Assembly: GCA_027687465.1 (NCBI GenBank)
Contig: JAQCQR010000009.1
Span: 1-64,000, forward strand
Direction: 5' to 3'
Length of the DNA: 64,000 bases
Source: Coriobacteriaceae bacterium AF08-21
GTDB lineage: Bacteria; Actinomycetota; Coriobacteriia; Coriobacteriales; Coriobacteriaceae
The notes below the pieces were generated by a model, which was given only the letters and a program-made list of their open reading frames with translations, ran no database searches and was not told the origin of the DNA. This document shows positions 59,627 to 64,000 of the stretch, piece after piece. Made by a program: the position numbers and the translations under genes. Position 1 is the stretch's first letter. The number at the start of each line of letters is the position of its first letter.

Positions 59627-60730
59627 CTAGATGCGGACCGGCATGACCAGGTACAGGTAGTTGATCTTGTCGTAGGACTTGAAGATGCCCGCCTGCGAGT
59701 AGCTCTTGAGCTCCAGCGTGATCTCCTTCTCCTTGGACAGGGCATTGAGGCAGCCGAAGATGTAGTGGTAGTTGAAGGCGATAGTACCCGACTCGCCCTC
59801 GGCCTCGACATCGATCGTCTCCTGCGCAAGGTCCTGGTCATTGGAAATGGAGGACAGGCCCATCTGTCCGTTCTCGACATCGATCTCGAACTTGACGGCG
59901 GGGTTGGCGCTCGCGATAACGGCCACGCGCTTGAGGGCGGCGTTAAAGGCGGCGACGTCGATCTTGACGCTCGTCACGCACGAATCGGGGATGAGCTGCT
60001 TGTAGTTGGGGTACACGCCCTCGATGCGGCGCGACACGTAGGTGGTGTTGCCGGCCTCGAAGACGACCTGGGTGTCGGTAGCCCCGATCATGATGGTCGC
60101 CTGGCTGGCCATGATGCTCAGCGCGTCGTTAAAGGCGTCAGCCGGAACGTTGAGCTCAAAGGAGCCCTCGAGGGTCGAGGTCTCGACCTGCGTATCGCAC
60201 ACGGCCAAGCGGAAGGAATCGGTCGCCACCAGGCGCACGGTGTTGTTCTCGACCTTCATGTGCACACCACCCAGGATGGGGCGGGCTTTGTCGGTCGAGG
60301 TGACGCGCCACACGCGGCCGACCATTTCGGACAAGATATCGGTCGGCAGCTCCACGGCACTCTCGATGGCATAGGCCGGAAACTCGGGGAAGTCATTGGC
60401 ATCGAGCGTATTCAGGCGGAAAGAGCTCTTCTTGCAACCAATCAGCACCTGGCGCTCGGACAGCTCAAAGGTGACCGGGGCATCGGGGAGGGTCTTGGTG
60501 ATATTGGAGAGCATCTTACAGGGGATAACCATCTCGCCCTCTTCTTCGACATGCGCCGCGATGCGATGACGGATCGAGATGGTGTAGTTAGAGGTTTGGA
60601 ATTCCAAGATGCCGTCTTGGGCCTTAACGAGCACGCCCGACAGGATGGGAAGGGTGGATGCCGAAGCGACACCCTTCATAACGACGCCGATGGCTTGTGT
60701 AAGCGAGCTCTGGCTGACGGTGAACTTCAT
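59627..60730 (-). CDS. dnaN: DNA polymerase III sliding clamp (beta)
   Basis: A 367-residue clamp with the three DnaN domains: MKFTVSQSSLTQAIGVVMKG, the middle PILGGVHMKVENNTVRLVAT, and the C-terminal NYHYIFGCLNALS with the terminal LVMPVRI. ATG 60730 follows GAAAGG. Its AT-rich leader is part of the candidate origin. Confidence 0.97.
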   Translation of the reverse strand: MKFTVSQSSLTQAIGVVMKGVASASTLPILSGVLVKAQDGILEFQTSNYTISIRHRIAAHVEEEGEMVIPCKMLSNITKTLPDAPVTFELSERQVLIGCKKSSFRLNTLDANDFPEFPAYAIESAVELPTDILSEMVGRVWRVTSTDKARPILGGVHMKVENNTVRLVATDSFRLAVCDTQVETSTLEGSFELNVPADAFNDALSIMASQATIMIGATDTQVVFEAGNTTYVSRRIEGVYPNYKQLIPDSCVTSVKIDVAAFNAALKRVAVIASANPAVKFEIDVENGQMGLSSISNDQDLAQETIDVEAEGESGTIAFNYHYIFGCLNALSKEKEITLELKSYSQAGIFKSYDKINYLYLVMPVRI

Positions 60731-60968
60731 CTTTTAATACCTTTCTATAGATATAAATATCTTAATAATAGTAATAGCACTGACGAAACTGTTGATTACT
60801 CCCAAAGACGCAGGTCAGACCCGGAAAGAGAATCGACAGCAACCTGTGTGCAACAGGGGTGGTTTTCCACGTTCAAAACCTGCGCAAAACTTTTCATCAC
60901 CGCGGGTTGGGTTTTAGACACCTTATGCCCGTGGTTTCGACAAGTTTTCAACAGGTGTCTCTATTTCC
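60731..60968. other. Candidate replication origin (oriC) in the dnaA-dnaN gap
   Basis: A 238-nt non-coding gap between dnaA and dnaN. It has an AT-rich block (60731-60777, possible unwinding element) and several degenerate DnaA-box-like words: ttttccacg 60863-60871, ttttcatca 60891-60899, gtttcgaca 60934-60942, ttttcaaca 60945-60953, plus aacctgtgtgcaacagg 60841-60857. No perfect TTATCCACA is present. Strand bias of genes and position support an origin. Confidence 0.6.
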
Positions 60969-62693
60969 CTACGAGCGCAGTGTAATTTTATCGCGCAGCG
61001 ACTTGAGGTCTTCGGTGACGGTGCGGTCTTCCTGGATCATCTTCTGGACCTTTTTGTAACTCGTGCTGACGGTCGAGTGGTTGCGGTTGCCAAATTCGGC
61101 GCCCACCGCCGTGGTCGTCATTTCGCACATCTCGATGGCCAGGTAGATAGCGATATGGCGTGCTTTGGCGATATTGGCGTTGCGACGCGGGCCGATGAGC
61201 TCCTCGTGCGTCACGCCGTACTGCTCTTCGATGACGGACTGAACCGTCTGGACGTTGATCTTTTTGGCCGATGTGTCAAAGTACTGGCTGGCGATGGCGT
61301 CGATATCGTCAAAGGTGAGCTCCCCGCCCTCGCGCTCGCGGTCGCCCGCCTCGCCGGCGCAGCGCTCGCAAAAGCTCTCGAGTTCGCGGATGTTGGTGCC
61401 CGAGACCTCGGCCATGTGTTTAAAGTGCTCGTCGGTTAGGTGCCCGCCGTCGCCCCCATAGGCCGCCAGCAGCGAGTCGTCGCCTGCCTCGGGAGCGGCG
61501 ACGATGGTGTTCTCGTAATAGCGCTGCAAGATCTTGTATTTCATTTCGTAGCTGGGCTCTGCGACCAGGCAGAGCATGCCGGCGTTGAAGCGGCTGGTTA
61601 GACGCTCGTCCATGCTCAGGTCCTTGGGGGCGCGGTCTGCCGCGATGACGACCTTCTTGTTGTTGCGGATGAACTCGTCCATGAGCTGGAAAAAGTAGTC
61701 CACGCTCGCGCGCTTGCCGATGATGTTTTGGATGTCATCGATGATGAGCACGTCCACGCCGTGGTACGCCTGCATGATGGGGGCGTTGCTCTTCTTTTGG
61801 CGGTCGAACTCGGTCATCAGGTCGTCCAGATATGCCTGGGAGTTGGCATACTTGACCTTGATCTCGGGCGACTTCTCGGCGAGCTCGTTTTTGATGGCAA
61901 GCAGTAGGTGCGTCTTGCCCAGGCCCGATTTGCCGTAGATGAACAGTGATGTGCATGTGCCGCGCTCGTCCGCGAGGGCGGCAAACTTGAGTGCCGAGCG
62001 ATAGGCATGGCTGTTCTCGGGGCCGTAGACAAAGTTCTCAAAGGTAAATTTTGAGTTCGCGGCGAGCGGGGCTCCATCCGTATTCTGCTCGGCCGGCACA
62101 GTCGGTGCTGGCATGGGTGAAGCGGGGGTCGCAGCTTGCGTGGATTTAGTTGGCGCTCCGCCCTTCATCTGGTTCATCATGCGACGAAAATCATCGGCCG
62201 AGAGTGTGTTCTTGATTGCAATGCCCGAATCCGCGCTCGCCGCTGCGTCGTGAGCGATGGGCATGTGCGTGACGGGTGCGTTCGCTGGCGTCGCCGCCGC
62301 GGTCGGCAACGGTGCCATGGTTTCACGGGAAACATCGCTGTGCTGGTGCTTGATTGTCGGCACGTCGCCTGCGGAGGCTGGCGCCGCAGGGGAAGCAGCG
62401 GGAGCCGTGGCGGGCACCGTCGCGGCAGCAGATTCGGCCGTTGCGCCTTGCGGTGCCACGATGTCGAGCGCGATCGGAGCAAAGGCGATTTCTTCCAGAT
62501 AGGCCTCAATAGTCGGCTGATGCTTTTTGAGCTGCGCGATGGCAAAGCGCGAGGGGGCCTCGATCGTGAGCGTATCTTCGGTCAGGCTTATGGCGCGCGA
62601 TTGCCCCAGCATGTTGATGAGGCGTGCATCTTGGCCGTCGCGCTGGCAAAAGGCGATGGCATCCCCCAGGATGATGCTTGCTTCCTCGTCCAC
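60969..62693 (-). CDS. dnaA: Chromosomal replication initiator DnaA
   Basis: A 574-residue initiator. Domain I (~1-85) is followed by a long Ala/Pro/Thr-rich linker (~86-205), the AAA+ domain with Walker A YGKSGLGKTHLL and Walker B VLIIDDIQ, and domain IV with EEQYGVTHEELIGPRRNANI. The recognition helix reads FGNRNHSTVSTSYKKV: Asn538 stands where Asp (E. coli Asp433 in GGRDHTTV) is normally conserved. GTG 62693 follows GGGAGAG. Longer than E. coli DnaA (467) because of the linker. It lies 15 nt after the ATP-binding/winged-helix gene. Confidence 0.96.
   Translation of the reverse strand: MDEEASIILGDAIAFCQRDGQDARLINMLGQSRAISLTEDTLTIEAPSRFAIAQLKKHQPTIEAYLEEIAFAPIALDIVAPQGATAESAAATVPATAPAASPAAPASAGDVPTIKHQHSDVSRETMAPLPTAAATPANAPVTHMPIAHDAAASADSGIAIKNTLSADDFRRMMNQMKGGAPTKSTQAATPASPMPAPTVPAEQNTDGAPLAANSKFTFENFVYGPENSHAYRSALKFAALADERGTCTSLFIYGKSGLGKTHLLLAIKNELAEKSPEIKVKYANSQAYLDDLMTEFDRQKKSNAPIMQAYHGVDVLIIDDIQNIIGKRASVDYFFQLMDEFIRNNKKVVIAADRAPKDLSMDERLTSRFNAGMLCLVAEPSYEMKYKILQRYYENTIVAAPEAGDDSLLAAYGGDGGHLTDEHFKHMAEVSGTNIRELESFCERCAGEAGDREREGGELTFDDIDAIASQYFDTSAKKINVQTVQSVIEEQYGVTHEELIGPRRNANIAKARHIAIYLAIEMCEMTTTAVGAEFGNRNHSTVSTSYKKVQKMIQEDRTVTEDLKSLRDKITLRS
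62319..62334. promoter_or_regulatory. Candidate parS (ParB-binding) site inside dnaA
   Basis: The 16-mer (minus strand TGTTTCCCGTGAAACC) matches consensus TGTTTCACGTGAAACA at 14 positions. It is translated as VSRET in the DnaA linker, a common coding signature of parS, and it is close to the expected origin. Confidence 0.5.
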
Positions 62694-62708
62694 TGTCTCT
62701 CCCGTTCT

Positions 62709-63992
62709 TTAGCTCTGAGCTCGCACGCGAGCGGCGCCGAGTTCGGTCAGATGGTATTTCTGGCCATGCTTGATGACCAAGCCGGCCTGCGCCAAGTCAT
62801 TGAGCGTGCGTGACCAAGTGGGGGCCGAGTTTCCAAACGCCCTCGCCAGATCGGTTGCACCGCACGCTTGATTTTGCGCCAGATAGCCCAGCGCGGCGTT
62901 GCCGCGATCGCTTACGAACACGTCCGGCTGTGGCTGCGCATACTGATTTGCTGCATTAGGATACATCATTTGAGCTGCTGATTGTTGAGAACTCTGCATC
63001 GGCGGCATTTGCTGTTGAAAACTTTGAGGCCACTGTTGGTAAGGCTGCGGAGTCATCTGCTGGGCCCAGGGGTTGTACTGCTGCTGCGGCATCTGCTGGT
63101 ACGGCTGCTGATATCCCTGCTGGTACTGCTGTGGGAACTGCTGGCCATACCCCAGTGGCGGCATCTGCTGATATGGATATCCCTGTTGGTACGGCTGATA
63201 TCCCATTTGCTGGCCACCCGGTGCCCCCGTCGCCTGCTGCATTGCTGCTGCATCCTGATCCGCCAGCGGCATGGCCTCTGGCACGTTTGGCGGCATCGAC
63301 ATCGACGCCGCCTGGGACTCTTGTGTAGGAAGCATTCCGGGCTGCTGCATCTGTCCCACGCGGGGCTGCATCTGTTGCGTTGCCATGGGCTGCTGCGCAA
63401 AAGCTCCCGGCAGGGGATATGCGGGCTGCTCCGTCTCGGGCCGCACGGCAGCACCGCGCCCGCCGGCGCGTTCGATTTCCTGCACGCGTTTAGGATCCAG
63501 GCTTACCGTAACCACGGTGCCGTTGCCCATGTTGTCCTCGATGGACACGGCCCCGCCGGCGTTTTCCAAATACTCCTGCACCATGGGAAACCCTGCTCCG
63601 GTTCCACGGATATAGCGCTTCATCTTGCTGTTTGCGCTGGTAACGCCAAAGTCGAAAGCGCGCTCCTTGTCGTCGATGCCGGGTCCTTGATCAGCAAAGC
63701 GGATGGTGTCTCCGCCGTCCAGAATCGAGATGATGGGCTCGGCAAAGTGCGCGTGGATAAAGTTTTCGACAATCTCGCGGATGACCATGAGCGAGATATG
63801 GCCACCTTGTTCTTTCATGCACTGGTAGACGGTGTTGGTCGTCTCTTCCAAATACGTGCGGACATCTTGCGGATCAATGACGATCACACGCGGTGTCGAC
63901 AGCATGTCGTCATAGACGGCGATGCGCGCGGCGTACATGGCTTTTGGCGCCTGCGTGGTCGTCTGCTCGCCTTCCTCACGCTCTTCGCGCAC
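62709..63992 (-). CDS. GHKL ATP-binding protein with Gln/Pro/Tyr-rich linker and winged-helix C-terminus
   Basis: A protein of at least 427 residues; it may extend beyond the window edge. Residues ~30-165 form a GHKL (histidine-kinase/anti-sigma-type) ATPase: N box EIVENFIHAHF, G1 FADQGPGIDD, G2 RGTGAGFPMVQEY. No dimerisation/phospho-acceptor His domain is seen. A ~170-residue linker (~185-350) is extremely rich in Gln, Pro, Tyr, Met and Gly (for example QQYQQGYQQPYQQMPQQQ). The C-terminal ~65 residues look like a winged helix (GNAALGYLAQNQACGATDLA, SRTLNDLAQAGLVIK). It ends 15 nt before dnaA in the same direction and so may set dnaA expression. I do not know a named family. Confidence 0.7.
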   Translation of the reverse strand: MREEREEGEQTTTQAPKAMYAARIAVYDDMLSTPRVIVIDPQDVRTYLEETTNTVYQCMKEQGGHISLMVIREIVENFIHAHFAEPIISILDGGDTIRFADQGPGIDDKERAFDFGVTSANSKMKRYIRGTGAGFPMVQEYLENAGGAVSIEDNMGNGTVVTVSLDPKRVQEIERAGGRGAAVRPETEQPAYPLPGAFAQQPMATQQMQPRVGQMQQPGMLPTQESQAASMSMPPNVPEAMPLADQDAAAMQQATGAPGGQQMGYQPYQQGYPYQQMPPLGYGQQFPQQYQQGYQQPYQQMPQQQYNPWAQQMTPQPYQQWPQSFQQQMPPMQSSQQSAAQMMYPNAANQYAQPQPDVFVSDRGNAALGYLAQNQACGATDLARAFGNSAPTWSRTLNDLAQAGLVIKHGQKYHLTELGAARVRAQS

Positions 63993-64000
63993 GCCGGTGA

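Noticed and set aside
63053..63300. Tandem-looking cag/ctg-rich repeats as a possible repeat array
   Set aside because: They encode the Gln/Pro/Tyr-rich linker of the protein at 62709-63992 and are not regular repeats; no CRISPR-like unit and spacer pattern is present anywhere in the window.

Overview
The window looks like chromosomal DNA from a Coriobacteriia actinobacterium, most likely the gut genus Collinsella. This rests on high GC, a combined dnaA/dnaN/recF/gyrBA and rpsF/ssb/rpsR/rplI/dnaB gene set, actinobacterial-type proteins, sortase-anchored surface proteins and many small intergenic palindromes. The genus is inferred from gene content and could not be confirmed by a search. Almost every gene lies on the minus strand. 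With dnaA and the probable origin at the right end (about 61 kb), this makes the minus strand the leading strand of a fork moving left.

Right to left: 52-64 kb is the origin region. It holds an unusual ATP-binding/winged-helix gene, dnaA, a candidate oriC in the dnaA-dnaN gap, dnaN, recF, a DUF721/DciA-like gene, gyrB, gyrA, and then a stand-alone tRNA-Ile / tRNA-Ala / tRNA-Ile cluster. From 49 to 52 kb come typA and three small genes, including a DUF151 nuclease-like gene. From 41 to 48.6 kb is a three-gene operon of sortase-anchored, pilin-like isopeptide proteins. From 37.5 to 41 kb is accessory DNA: two tRNA-Ser genes, a PD-(D/E)XK nuclease-like gene enclosed by inverted copies of a long palindrome, a TRIC channel and a polymer-forming membrane protein. 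The rpsF-ssb-rpsR-rplI-dnaB operon follows at 34-37 kb. From 4 to 33.6 kb is a long stretch of nucleotide metabolism (purA, purD, carAB, purE, purF, purM, purN). It is interrupted by an exporter, a NUDIX hydrolase, a class B sortase, a MoaE-like gene and a 2137-residue GH31 mucin/glycan-type surface enzyme. The left end carries a RelB/PIN toxin-antitoxin pair, a lone PTS IIA, a PrsA/SurA-like foldase, yqeY, a polar amino-acid ABC importer operon and a cytidylate-kinase-like gene.

The most interesting unexplained signals are these: (1) a ~145-nt element present twice (4.0 kb and 30.0 kb), with conserved blocks, a 15-bp stem whose sequence differs completely but stays paired, and an invariant 3' hairpin, which looks like a structured RNA; (2) the nuclease gene framed by inverted, self-palindromic ~80-bp repeats; (3) the only two 8-base G/C homopolymers I noticed, both just upstream of sortase-anchored surface genes; (4) a DnaA recognition helix with Asn where Asp is expected, beside an origin region without a perfect canonical DnaA box; (5) a GyrA Phe at the quinolone hot-spot serine position. 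No CRISPR array, prophage or complete insertion sequence was seen.
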